Assembly: GCA_947095535.1 (NCBI GenBank)
Contig: OX352774.1
Coordinates: 240,151,825-240,215,824 of the forward strand
Length of the DNA stretch: 64,000 bases
Direction of reading: 5' to 3'
DNA from: Poecilobothrus nobilitatus
Lineage: Eukaryota; Arthropoda; Insecta; Diptera; Dolichopodidae
Below are positions 35,803 through 46,784 of this stretch, piece by piece. Below the pieces are notes generated by a model. The model was not told the origin of the DNA. It did no database searches and saw nothing but the letters and a program-made list of their open reading frames with translations. Each line of letters begins with the position of its first letter. The stretch's first letter is position 1. The position numbers and the translations under genes were made by a program.

Positions 35803-36118
35803 TCTTCCTTCTCTTAATATTCGCCGAAATATTGGAGATTCAGCTCTTTTTTATAGATACCTTGTAAGGAACGACACTTATTCTATTGAATTAAAAACAA
35901 TAATACCACTTCTTAAACAATTCCAACGTAACACAAGAGAGGCTGCAAGTGATCATTTCTATACTGTGGAAATCCCTAGGTGAATTAAAACTGATTATGG
36001 GAATTCATTTGTTGTAAGAAGTGCTAAAATGTGGAATATGCTTCCATCTAATTTATTTCCCCCCGTCGATTATGTTCCATCCTACAATTTGCAACTATTC
36101 AAAAAGAACCCTTTTTAG
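35801..36118 (+). pseudogene. non-LTR retrotransposon C-terminal tail
   Basis: A 106-codon plus-strand frame with one internal TGA (codon 61, 35981-35983) ends at TAG 36116-36118. Near the start it reads SLPSLNIRRNIGDSALFYRY, and after the TGA IKTDYGNSFVVRSAKMWNML then PSNLF and FKKNPF. The pattern 'P..kT..G..SF..R....WN.LP......s...Fk..l' is the typical carboxyl end of Jockey- and CR1-like reverse transcriptases. Upstream the frame meets the 14-bp minisatellite, so everything 5' is gone. It is not a gene of the host. The element family is not identified, and it is not obviously the same family as the 20.2- or 48.1-kb remnants. Confidence 0.75.
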
Positions 36119-36499
36119 GTTCGTTTCTAATTTAGCAACCAATTCTGTCTTATTATCTTATTTTCCTCCCTCATTTTCTACTCTATTTAGTTAAACCTAG
36201 AACAAAACTGTATAAAGGACCGTCAGCACGATAACTATCAAAAGCTAAGAAAAACTCTAAAGTTACGAAATTAACACAAAATATTTTGACATTAATTTGT
36301 AGGTTTCCTTTTGTTTTGGTTGAGTTCGGAACAAAACTTCAGGTTGCTTTTGAACAACTAACATTTCCATCTCCAAAATTTCACTATAAAGCGGAATTAT
36401 TTGAATTTTTTGTTTTTTTTTTATATTTATAGGTAGGTACATATTTATAAAGTATTTATAAATATAATATTGAGCGCTGTGTGTAACACAAAAAAAAAA
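36119..36499. other. A+T-rich DNA; probable retrotransposon 3' flank
   Basis: Begins with the likely 3' untranslated end of the preceding remnant (contains AAAGGACCGTCAGCACGATA near 36218). No other feature recognised before the family B copy. Confidence 0.45.
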
Positions 36500-37789
36500 C
36501 AAGGTAGAATGTAAACCAACGGTTTTTAAAAGCGCACATTTCCAAAACTCAATACAAACTGTTTAGAAGTGTGACTTACACAAAAATTTTAAAATTTCAT
36601 GTAAAAAGAAAAAAATGTGAAAATAAGACTTTTCTGCTATTTTGAGGGGCTGTAAGTCCGAAACACTATGTAACTATGAAAAACCGTTAACACACGTAAA
36701 AATATATTATTGAACCTTTAATTTTCATGTCTTGCCGAAGAAAAATTTTTACAGGTGCCTAAGTTACAGGTGTCCAAAAATATCAAATTTTCAATTTTTG
36801 AGGCGTAATAATTCGTAAAGAGGGGGTGTTACCAAAAAATTTTCGGAGGAAACTTATACTAATTCTAAAAGTTCTTTCTTGTTTCAAAATTTCAGGTTCC
36901 TATCTAAAGGCATGCCGGAGTGATGAAAAAAGAAATTTCATGCAAAATGTGGTTTTCATATAACGGTAAATTTAAATAGTAAATTAGAAAATATTACATA
37001 ATTTTGATATTGTTTTATATAGATAATAAAATTTTCGATCTTCTGACGGTTTTAGATTGCAAAACTATTACGCAAAGTTCGAGATATATACATCTGAAAA
37101 TGGGGCTTTTTCGCAATTTTGAAAACTTGCAACTTTGGAACCCTTTACAACTAAAATAAATCTTTAACACACGTTAAAATATATTACTGTAGCTTTAATT
37201 TTTATTTCTTTCCGAAGTAAAATGTGTACAGGTTCCTAAGTTACAGGTGTTTAAAAATAGCCCTAATAGCTCATAAACAGGAGCTGGTCGAAAAAAAATT
37301 TCTGAGCAAACTTATACTAATTCTAAAACTTCTTTCTTGCCTCAAAATTTCAAGCCTCTATCTAAAAGCGTGCCGAAGTTATGAAAGTAGAAAAATCATG
37401 CAAAATTTGGTTTTCACATAACGGTAAATTTAAATACTAAATTTAAAAAAATTTTAAAATCTTGATATTAATTTACAAAGTTAAAAAAAATACTTGTCGA
37501 ATGACGTTTTCAGATTGAAAAAATCTTAAGCAGAACATAAGATATACGCATTTAAATATAGGGCCTTTTCAAAGTTTGAAGGGCTGTAGCTCCGAAATGG
37601 AGGGGGGGGTTACATGAAAAAGTTGTTCCACAAAATTATTTTTTTTATGAAACCTACCCATGGTTAAAATTTTTTTTCTCTATCTTTAACGGTGTAGAAG
37701 TTTTGTAAACAGACGGACGGACAGACGGACGGACAGAGTGAAATTAATAAGCACATTTTTTCAAAATTTTTTTGGAAATGTGCTAAAAA
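36500..37789 (-). mobile_element. Helentron-like element, family B copy 4 (longest)
   Basis: The plus strand begins CAAGGTAGAATGTAAACC (reverse complement of the 3' terminus) and ends GGAAATGTGCTAAAAA (reverse complement of the 5' end). The GTCC-type block is at 37710-37735 (ACGGACGGACAGACGGACGG). The internal body is duplicated: the module from TTAACACACGTAAAAATATA through the GGTAAATTTAAAT word occurs at about 36687-36990 and again at about 37160-37440, roughly 470 bp apart. This makes it about 1.3 kb instead of 0.8 kb. Tandem gain of internal modules is common in DINE-type elements. No transposase. The 65-codon frame at 37224-37421 is a repeat shadow. Confidence 0.82.
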
Positions 37790-38488
37790 TAAATAAACAA
37801 TGTTATGGTTGCGTGAAGAACTTTTTTCTATGATATGTATACGTATATAATAATAGTATAGTATAATTAATATTTGTGTATATTATGTTTTTTGTATATG
37901 TATTTATAAAAATAAATTCGAAAACGTTAGATACAAATCGAACCTACAAGTTTACGTTGGAGAGTCTATTTTGTTGTTATAAATATTTTATAACTGTACA
38001 TATTACGTATTTATTTTAATTTTTGATTAATGGTAAACTATAATATAATATTTAATGTACGAAATACATTTTTATAAAAATTAAATTACATAAATAAAAT
38101 TTTAATAAAACTTGAATTTGTATTAATTTGGGTTTTATTTTTTATACCCATATAAACCATATCTATAGTTTATGAAAACATAAAATTCAGTATAAGCTCC
38201 TTATTGTTTTTTTATTTGTTGACATCAGATCATGCCTTTAAGAAGCCCTATAAACTTCTAAATCTAGATTATACATACATCTTTAAAACTTGTAATAAGA
38301 TTAAAATAAGACAAATCTGAAATTAATGAACCAAAACTTGAGGTCCAAAACCAAGACCATGCAAACTTTTTTATTTATTTATTTTTTAAAATAATAATGA
38401 AAAGTTTAAAAAATAATATTATAAGTGGAAGAGTTAAGAGTTTGTACGAATATTTGAGAGTTGACAAGTACAACTCTATTCTTTTTCG
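37790..38488. other. A+T-rich DNA without recognisable genes
   Basis: Unannotated spacer between two family B copies in opposite orientation. No coding potential seen. Confidence 0.65.
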
Positions 38489-39304
38489 TTTTTAGCACAT
38501 TTCCAAAAAAAATTTGAAAAAGTGTGGGTATTAGTTTCACTATATCCGTCGGTCCGTCTGTCCGAATGTTTACAAAACTTTGACACGGTTAAATATAGAG
38601 AAAAAAATATTTAACCATGGGTAGGTCTCATAAAAAAAATTAATTTTGTGGAACAACTTTTTCCTGTAGCCGCATCCATCAAGGAACTACAGCCCCTCAA
38701 ACTTTGAAAAGCCCTATTTTTAATATATTTTTCATATTATTCATGTCCCGCTTAACCTTTTTTCAATTAGAAAACGCCATCGACAGGAATTTTAAGGAAT
38801 ATTCAGGAATATCAAAATTATATATATTTCTAAAATTTAGTATTTAAATTTATTTAAGGTTATGTGAAAAATAAATTTTCCATGCTACCATAACTCCGGC
38901 ACGCTTTGAGATAGGAACCTGAATTTTTGAGACAAGAAAGAAGTTTTAGAATTAGTATAAGTTTCCTTAGAAATTTTTTTGTACCAGCCTCTGTTTAAGA
39001 GCTATTAGGGTTCAAACATTTAAAAGTTGTTATTTTTAGGGATCTGTAACTTAAGTAACTGAACACGGCAAGACATAAAAATTAAAGCTCCAGCTATTTT
39101 TACGTGTGTTCAAGGTTTTCCTTAGTTATGTAGGGTTCCGGACTTACAGCTCCTCAAAATTCCAGAAAAGTCCTATTTTCACGTTTTTTTTTATTACATG
39201 AAATTTTCAAATTTTGTGTACAGTCACAATTCACAATTCTAAACAGTTTGTATTGCCTTTTGGAAATTTGCATTTTTAAAAACCGTTGGTTTACATTGTA
39301 CCTT
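38489..39304 (+). mobile_element. Helentron-like element, family B copy 5
   Basis: Full-length copy of about 815 bp starting TTTTTAGCACATTTCC. A CCGTCGGTCCGTCTGTCCG block lies at 38548-38566, TTTTGGAAATTTGC is at the 3' side, then AAACCGTTGGTTT (hairpin with loop GTT) and the terminus TTGTACCTTATTTTTT. The hairpin is better preserved here than in the 19.4-kb copy. No open frame. Confidence 0.82.
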
Positions 39305-39883
39305 ATTTTTTAATATTAATAATTATATTGATTCCAATTTAATTTTCATTTCGATTAATTAAATTCATTTCAATTTCATTTTCTTTTCTAAATAATATTT
39401 TCTCTTCTTTTGAAAAATTAATTTTTAATTTATATTTTGTTTCTGATTTATAATTTTCAATTTTAGAATTTTTAATATTTGTATTTATCATAATTTTATA
39501 ACAAAATATAATTAATGCACAATATTCTTCGAATTCTTGAATGAAAATTATAATTAAATATTTTTAATAATAATTATATTACTATAACAAATTTATTTAT
39601 TTAATATTTTTATTGAAATCAAAAAATTTAAAATCACATGAGAATTTTATTTATTAAAAATTACAAAATCATTTTAATGAATCATTTGTTATTTTGAAAA
39701 ATATAATATTGATTTTCTCTTTTACCAGAAATGTATTTATATTATTATAAAAATAATTATTATTTTAAGAAGAGAAGATTTTAATTTGAAATCTAAACAT
39801 ATTTAAATGATTTTTTCGTTATAAATTTATAAATAAATAAGCAAAAAATTTTCAGAATATCTGGAGGGAAATGTGAAAAAAAA
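39305..39883. other. A+T-rich DNA without recognisable genes
   Basis: Almost pure A/T sequence with no repeat partner noticed. Confidence 0.65.
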
Positions 39884-40846
39884 GTAAGGCATAATACAAA
39901 TCAACAGTTTTTAAAGGCGCACATTTTCAAACGATAATATAAATTGTACAGAATTGTGACGTACACCAAAAATTTGACAATTTTCTTAGGATTTCATACA
40001 ATAAAAAAAAATGTGAAAAACAAAAAGGACACTTTTATTAATTTTAAAAGAATTCTACTTAATTAAGAAAAGCCATTAACACATGTAAGATTACAAAGTT
40101 GAAGCTTTAATTTTTGGAGGAGCCTAGGTAGCCTAGTGGGTAAGAGCGTATAAAATACGCTGTAAACATCGGGGGAGTCAAATCCCATACACGTCATAAA
40201 AATTATTCCCCCTTACGACATTTACAGCCACGCCTGAAAAGGAAAGGCTGTGTAAAAAAATTTTCTGGCTTTCATTTTGAAAAAATTTTTACAGGTGCCT
40301 AAGTTACAGGTGTTTAAAAATAGCAAAATTTCAAATTTTGACCCCAATAGCTTATAAATAAGCAGTGGTACAAGAAAAATTTCCTGAGACAACTTACACT
40401 AATTTTAAAAGATCTTTTTTTATTTTAAGTCCCTGTCTTAAAACGTAACGAAGTTATATTAGATTAAAAATCATGGCAAATTTGGTAACATATCGGTAAA
40501 TTTAAATACTAAATTTTAAAAAATTGTATAATTTTGATATTGACTTATAAAGGTAAAGAAAATTCCTGCCAAATGACGTTTTTCAATTAAAAAAATGTTA
40601 AGAAGAATTTAATATATACATATTTAGAGATTTTTCAAAGTTTGAGGGACTGGAGCTCTATAATGCATGAGGGCTACATGAAAAAGTTGTTCTATAAGAC
40701 TATTAATATGAGATCTACCTATGATCATAATTTCATTGCTCTATCTTTAACTGTGTAGAAGTTTTGAAAGCAGACTGACGGACGGACGGATAGAGTGAAA
40801 TTAATAGCCACATTTTTTGAAACTTTTTTTGGAAATTTACTAAAAA
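39884..40846 (-). mobile_element. Helentron-like element, family B copy 6, interrupted by a SINE
   Basis: The plus strand runs from GTAAGGCATAATACAAATC (eroded 3' end) to GGAAATTTACTAAAAA (eroded 5' end), with ACGGACGGACGGAT at 40777-40790. Inside lies an S1 SINE (about 40115-40262). Beyond the SINE the family B sequence resumes (AAATTTTTACAGGTGCCTAA), so the SINE is a later insertion. Overall more diverged than the copies at 36.5 and 38.5 kb. Confidence 0.8.
40115..40262 (+). repeat. tRNA-derived SINE, family S1, nested in family B
   Basis: Best preserved S1 copy. Box A TAGCCTAGTGGGTAAGAGC (40129-40147), perfect hairpin GCGTAT-AAA-ATACGC in the anticodon position, box B GAGTCAAATCC (40175-40185), then the tail module ACGACATTTACAGCC and GGAAAGGCTGTG ending in an A run. 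It interrupts a family B element. The homologous uninterrupted sequence is visible at 63833-63870. AATTTT occurs on both sides and may be a short target duplication, but this is ambiguous in such A+T-rich flanks. Confidence 0.85.
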
Positions 40847-41139
40847 GTTGTTACAAGTCAAAAGAATTATTACTGAAAATACAAATTTTTTTTGGAATGA
40901 ACAAACAGAATAAAGGTGGCGGAGCTTAGAAGAAGTTCTAATAAAATGTATGAGAAAAGAGAACAATTAAAATTAATGATTTTTTGCCTTAATAAAAGCA
41001 ATAGTACCTACATAACAATCTTTACTAAAATTATTGATTTTGACGCATCATTAAATTCAATGATTTTTCTTTACATTTCAATGTTTTCCGTCCATTATTT
41101 ATATACGATTTAGGTTTTAAATTGGAAATCTGAAATTTA

Positions 41140-44100
41140 TTTTTATACCCGTATGAACTATGTTCAAGGGTATAATAAATTTGCCATTACGTTTGTGACA
41201 CCTTAAAGGAGCCGAGCTAGATATAGTGTCAAAGGTATGGATCGGCTCAGAATCGAATTCTGAGTCGATTAAGCCATGTACGTCCGTCCGTCCGTCCGTC
41301 CGTCCGCACGATAACTCAAAAAATAAAGGAGCTAGGAAGCTGAAATTTTTTTTACGTCACTTTTGCAAAATTGTTAGTTTTGCTATTTAAATCCAACATT
41401 TTCGGTCGGCGGGTTCGAGTAGCTGCCATACAACTTCTTTCTTTATATAGAAATAACTCAGTATCTATTCAAGCTAGGGTTTTGAAATTTTGCAAATGAT
41501 GATCAAGTTTTATGGCAACAACTTCTGTAAAATTTGGTTGTGTTGGTGCGACGGGTTCGCGTAGCTGCCATACAACTTCTCCGTTTAAATGAGAATAACT
41601 CAGTGTTTATTTAAGCTAGGAATCTGAAATTTAGTAAAGAGGTGTCGAGTTACATGCCAACAACTTCTGTAAAATTTGGTTGGTCTAGAGCATCCGGTTC
41701 AGGCTTCTTGCACTTCTTGGAAGTTAATAAAGCTAGGCGTCTGAAATCTTGCAAATGTTGATCAAGTTTTATGGCAACAACTTTTGCAAAATTTGGTTGT
41801 GGTGGTGCGACGGGTTCGGGTAGCTGCCATACAACTTATCCGGTTAAATGAGAATAACTCAGTGTTCATTGAAGCTAGGAATCTGAAATTTAGTAAAGAG
41901 GTGTCGAGTTATATGCCAACAACTTTTGTAAAATTTGGTTGGCCTAGAGCAGCCGGTTCAGGCTTCTTGCACCTCTTGGAACCTAATGAAGCTAGGCGTC
42001 TGAAATCTTGCAAATGATGATCAAGTTTTATGGCAACAACTTCTACAAAATTTGGTTGTGGTGGTACGACGGGTTCGGGTAGCTGCCATACAAAATATCT
42101 TTTTAAATGAAAAGAACTCAGTGTCCGTCCGCACGATAACTCAAAAAATAGAGGAGCTAGGAAGCTGAAAATTTTTTTACGTCACTTTTGTAAAATTGTT
42201 AGTTTTGCTATTTAACTCCAGCATTTTCTGTCCCCGGGTTCGGGTAGCTGCCATACAACGTCTTTCTTGAAATAGAAATAACCCAGTGTCTGTTCAATCT
42301 AGGTATTTGAAATTTTTCGAATGATGATTAAGTTTTATGGCAACAACTTCTACAAAATTTGGTTGTGGTGGTACGACGGGTTCGGGTAGCTGCCATACAA
42401 AATATCTTTTTAAATGAAAAGAACTCAGTGTCCGTCCGCACGATAACTCAAAAAATAGAGGAGCTAGGAGGCTGAAAATTTTTTTACGTTACCTTTGTAA
42501 AATTGTTAGTTTTCCTATTTACCTCCAGCATTTTCGGCCCCCGGGTTCGAGTAGCTGCCATACAAAGTCTTTCTTTAAATGGAAATAACCCAGTGTCTGT
42601 TCAATCTAGGTATCTGCAATTTTGCGAATGATGATCAAGTTTTATGGCAACAACTTCTGCAAAATTTGGTTGTGTTGGTGCGACGGGTTCGGGTAGCTGC
42701 CATACAACTTCTCTTTTTAAATGAAAATAACTCAGTGTCCGTCCGCACGATAACTCAAAAAATAAAGGAGCTAAGAGGCTGATATTTTTTTTACGTCACT
42801 TTTGCAAAATTGTTAGTTTTGCTATTTAACTCCAGCATTTTCGGCCCCCGGGTTCGAGTAGCTGCCATACAACGTCTTTCTTTAAATGGAAATAACCCAG
42901 TGTCTGTTCAATCTAGGTATCTGAAATTTTGCGAATGATGATCAAGTTTTATGGCAACAACTTCTGCAAAATTTGGTTGTGGTGGTGCGACGGGTTCGGG
43001 TAGCTGCCATACAAAATATCTTTTTAAATGAAAAGAACTCAGTGTCCGTCCGCACGATAACTCAAAAAATAGAGGAGCTAGGAGGCTGAAAATTTTTTTA
43101 CGTTACCTTTGTAAAATTGTTAGTTTTGCTATTTAACTCCAGCATTTTCGGCCCCCGGGTTCGAGTAGCTGCCATACAACGTCTTTCTTTAAATGGAAAT
43201 AACCCAGTGTCTGTTCAATCTAGGTATCTGCAATTTTGCGAATGATGATCAAGTTTTATGGCAACAACTTCTGCAAAATTTGGTTGTGTTGGTGCGACGG
43301 GTTCGGCTAGGTGCCATACAACTTCTCTTTTTAAATGAAATTAACTCAGTGTCCGTCCGCACGATAACTCAAAAAATAAAGGAGCTAGAAGGCTGACATT
43401 TTGTATACGTCACTTTTGCAAAATTGTTAGTTTTGCTATTTAACTCCAGCATTTTCGGCCGCCGGGTTCTAGTAGCTGCCATACAACTTCTTTCTTTAAA
43501 TCGAAATAACCCAGTGTATATCCAATCTAGGTATCTGCAATTTTGCGAATGATGATCAAGTTTTATGGCAACAACTTCTGCAAAATTTGGTTGTGTTGGT
43601 GCGACGGGTTCGGGTAGCTGCCATACAACTTCTGTTTTTAAATGAAAATAACTCAGTGTCCGTCCGCACGATAACTCAAAAAATAAAGGAGCTAGAAGGC
43701 TGACATTTTATATACGTCACTTTTGCAAAATTGTTAGTTTTGCTATTTACCTCCAGCATTTTCGGCCCCCGGGTTCGAGAAGCTGCCATACAAAGTCTTT
43801 CTTTAAATGGAAATAACCCAGTGTCTGTTCAATCTAGGTATCTGCAATTTTGCGAATGATGATCAAGTTTTATGGCAACAACTTCTGCAAAATTTGGTTG
43901 TGTTGGTGCGACGGGTTCGGGTAGCTGCCATACAACTTCTCTTTTTAAATGAAAATAACTCAGTGTCCGTCCGCACGATAACTCAAAAAATAAAGGAGCT
44001 AAGAGGCTGATATTTTTTTTACGTCACTTTTGCAAAATTGTTAGTTTTGCTATTTAACTCCAGCATTTTCGGCCGCCGGGTTCGAGTAGTTGCCATACAA

Positions 44101-44439
44101 CTTCTCTTTTTAAATGAGAATAACTCAGTGTCTATTGAATCTAGCTATCTGAAATTTAGTGAAAAAGTGTCGAGTTGCATGCCAAAAACTTTTGTAAAAT
44201 TTGATTGATCTATTGCAGCCGGTTTAGGGTTCTTGCATTTCTTGGAACTTAATGAAGCTAGGCGCAATAGATTCGGGTAGCTGTCATACAACTCCACAAT
44301 TTACATAAATATATCTCTGTAGTTCGGTACTAAAACATCTGAATGTTTTTAAAAGATGATCAAGTTTTATAATAGGATATATTACGTTCATACGGGTATC
44401 CCACAGTTGACACAGTCTACTCTACTGCACTCTTCCTCG
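41140..44439 (+). mobile_element. Helentron/DINE-like element, family A copy 3, internally amplified
   Basis: A 3.3-kb copy with both ends intact: TACCCGTATGAAC at 41146-41158 preceded by T's, and GTTCATACGGGTA at 44386-44398 followed by the 3' hairpin and CTTCCTCG. The 5' block (to 41400) is nearly identical to the 2.1-kb copy, including the palindrome and a longer (CGTC)n run (41278-41308). It then has two units of about 258 bp (GGTGCG at 41546 and 41804), as in copy 1, followed by a 307-bp tandem array. Close similarity of the ends to copy 1 indicates recent activity or homogenisation. Open frames reading QNLVVVVRRVRVAAIQL are the repeat unit in translation and are not genes. No helicase or Rep domain is encoded. 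Confidence 0.85.
42003..44065 (+). repeat. 307-bp tandem array within family A
   Basis: The word GTGTCCGTCCGCACG starts at 42121, 42428, 42735, 43042, 43349, 43656 and 43963: six successive intervals of exactly 307 bases. Two unit types differ at the segment before this word (CATACAAAATATC versus CATACAACTTCT), in the order a a b a b b b. Exact spacing over about 2 kb points to recent unequal exchange or rolling-circle amplification. The flanks are ordinary family A sequence. Confidence 0.93.
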
Positions 44440-44644
44440 TTTAAATACATACTACCTACATGGATTCTTGCCTTTAATTAAAATTTATTTACAGTCTTAA
44501 TTTAAGATTTTATGGAGATTTTATAAAATGATTTTCAAATGTAAATTTAATGCACTTTGTTTAATGTTCAGTATAGAAAAATATATTTCAAAAAATTTTA
44601 CTTGAAAGTGGTGCATTATTTAGAAAATAAGCTTAATAAAAAAC

Positions 44645-44897
44645 GAGGAAGAGTGCAGTAGAGTAGATTGTGTCAACTCTGGGATACCCGTATGAACGTA
44701 ATATATTCTGTAAATATAAAATTTGATCATATTTTAATAAGTTTCAGATGTTTTAGTACCGACGTTAACTACCGATATATATTTATGTAAATTGTGAAGT
44801 TGTATGACAATCAAATTTTACAGAAGTTATTGTCCTAAAACTTGATCATAATTTGTAAGATTTCAGACGATTAGTTTCATAAAGTTCCAAGAGGTGT
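44645..44897 (-). mobile_element. Family A 3' fragment (copy 4)
   Basis: On the plus strand: CGAGGAAGAGTGCAGTAGAG, then GATACCCGTATGAACG, AAGTTGTATGACA and AGTTCCAAGAGGTG. This is the reverse complement of the last 250 bases of family A. It faces copy 3 with a spacer of about 205 bases, so the two 3' ends form a large inverted repeat. Confidence 0.82.
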
Positions 44898-45113
44898 ATA
44901 ATTATGAGAAGGAAAATCATATTTAAGCATGATTGTGAGTTTTCCTCATCCATTCATATTAATTAATTCATTATCCATTCATATGAATATGAATTCATCT
45001 ATATTTCTATATTTTAATTCATATTTTTTATTATATCGCAAAACAAAAATATTTTGTTCTTCTTCTTCTTTCGCTGCATATCCACTACTAGGTGTAAGCA
45101 CGTACGTTAAAAT

Positions 45114-45300
45114 ATTTTTTGATTTAATGAATGTTGCCATTGTTATAAAGTACTTTCTCGGTTTGAATGCCTTTTGGACTAAATTTCCCATCGTTCTTAT
45201 ATTTGTCCAATTTCTAATTATACAACCAGGATATTTGTTTTCTTCATAAATCTTTTTTACCTTCAATTCTCCCTTGTATAATTAAACGTAAAATTAGGCA
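45114..45300 (-). pseudogene. non-LTR retrotransposon tail fragment
   Basis: Two minus-strand frames read as the C-terminal region common to many endonuclease-reverse transcriptases of insects. The first gives LIIQGRIEGKKDL, a stop, then RKQISWLYN. After a frame change the second gives RNWTNIRTMGNLVQKAFKPR and then KYFITMATFIKSKN. This matches the pattern 'GkieGkrg.GRk..sWl.ni..WTgi.....l...A.dr..f...ianir'. About 60 residues remain, with a frame shift and stops. No upstream domains are present. It sits in a gap between two family A fragments. Longer open frames on both strands here (44929-45266) have no other recognisable content. Confidence 0.6.
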
Positions 45301-45484
45301 TTTTTAGATTGTTAAAAGTTATTTCCTTTGCTTTCTCAATCTGTTTAGAAAATCCGAATTTGTGATTCTGTCTGTCCATTTTATTTTTAACATGCACCCA
45401 TTTTCCCACGTTTTAAATACTTCAATTTTATTCATTCTTGTCACTTTTACGAGCCTTGAAAAAAATCCTTGATCCATTTGAAAA

Positions 45485-45942
45485 AAATTTTTTTAAGTCA
45501 CTTTTGCAAAATTGTTAGTTTTGCTATTTAAATTCATATAACTCATTGTATTCTTATGCCTAGCTTCAATAGGTATCTGAAATTTTGTAAAGAGGTGTCG
45601 AGTTACATAACAAGAATTTTTGTAAAATTTTGTTGATCAAGATCAACCGGTTCAGGCTTCTTGCATCTCTTGGAGCTTAATGAAGCTAGGCGGCTGCAAT
45701 CTTGCGAATGAAGATTAAATTTTATGGCAACAACTTCTGCAAAATGCTGTGCTGATTCAATACATTTTGGTAGCTGTCATACAACTCCATAATTTACATA
45801 AATATGTCTCGGTAGTTATAACGTCGGTACTAGAACATCTGAAATTGTTTAAAAGATGATCAAGCTATATAGAAACAGAGTATATTACGTTCATACGGGT
45901 ATCCCAGTGTTGACATAGTCTAGTCTACTGCACTCTTCCTTG
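45485..45942 (+). mobile_element. Family A copy 5, 5'-truncated
   Basis: Starts inside the family A body (AAGTCACTTTTGCAAAATTG), continues through GAGGTGTCGAGTTACAT and CTTGCATCTCTTGGA, and ends with GTTCATACGGGTA, a hairpin variant (GTGTTGAC-ATA-GTC) and CACTCTTCCTTG then TTTTT. The terminal CCTTG replaces the usual CCTCG and equals the family B terminus. The 5' third is missing. Confidence 0.8.
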
Positions 45943-46398
45943 TTTTTATTTATTTTAAATACATTTCAAATAATAAACCACAAAAAATAATATTAATTTT
46001 TGAGGTATCAAGAAGAAAACACAAAAGTTTTATTATTAATTTTCAATTTTATAAAAAAAAAAAACAAATTTTTCTTTTAAAAATCATTTTCTTTTGTAAA
46101 TTTTGAAAATAATATTAATTTCAAATCATTATTTATAAAGCAAATCATTATTTAGGTATTTAGTTTTTCAGCTGAATAAAAATTAATGTATAATTTAGAG
46201 AAATCTCTATCAATATAAGTATATATAATAAATTCTACAATCAAATACTATAGATATTCGATATATGCTTGTGACCTTATATAAATATTTTTGGTATAAT
46301 ATTTATTTAATTATTTTTTATTCATTTAACGGAACTGAACCACAAAGATAAATATATGTTTTTAATAAACCTTTTAATGTTTTCAAAATATTAAAAAA
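45943..46398. other. A+T-rich spacer
   Basis: No feature recognised between family A copy 5 and family B copy 7. Confidence 0.65.
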
Positions 46399-46784
46399 CA
46401 AGGCAGACTGTAAACCAACGGTTTTTAAAAGCGCATAATTGCAAAAGATAATACAAACTGTTTAGAATTGTAACATGCACCAAAATTTTAAAATTTTATA
46501 TAATAACAAAATATGTGAAAATAGGACTTTTTGCAATTTTGAAGGTCTGTAAGTCCAGAACCCTACATAACTAAGAGGGGCTGTAGCTCCGTAATGGAGG
46601 GGACTACATGAACAAGTTTACAACATTAATTTTTTTATGAGACCTATCCATGGTCAAAATATTTTTTCTCAATATCTTTAACGGTGTAGAAGTTTTGTAA
46701 ACAGACGAACGGACAAACGGACGGACGGTCAGAGTGAAACTAATAGGCACATTTTTTCAAAAAATCTTTGAAAATTTGTTAAAA
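46399..46784 (-). mobile_element. Family B copy 7, internally deleted
   Basis: Begins CAAGGCAGACTGTAAACC and ends GAAAATTTGTTAAAA, with ACGGACGGACGG at 46715-46727. The middle of the element is missing: the sequence jumps from CCTACATAACTAAGA directly to GGGGCTGTAGCTCCGTAATG. The length is therefore about 385 bp instead of 800. Its 5' end is directly joined to the 3' end of a family A copy. Confidence 0.78.

Noticed and set aside
42579..44010. Three near-identical 67-codon frames spaced 614 bases apart, suggesting a repeated gene
   Set aside because: 614 is twice the 307-bp array period. They are alternate units of the tandem DNA repeat in which the frame happens to stay open.
44929..45266. 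Overlapping 106- and 95-codon frames on opposite strands
   Set aside because: Only the first part of the minus-strand frame (45114-45266) resembles a retrotransposon tail; the remainder and the plus-strand frame have no support.
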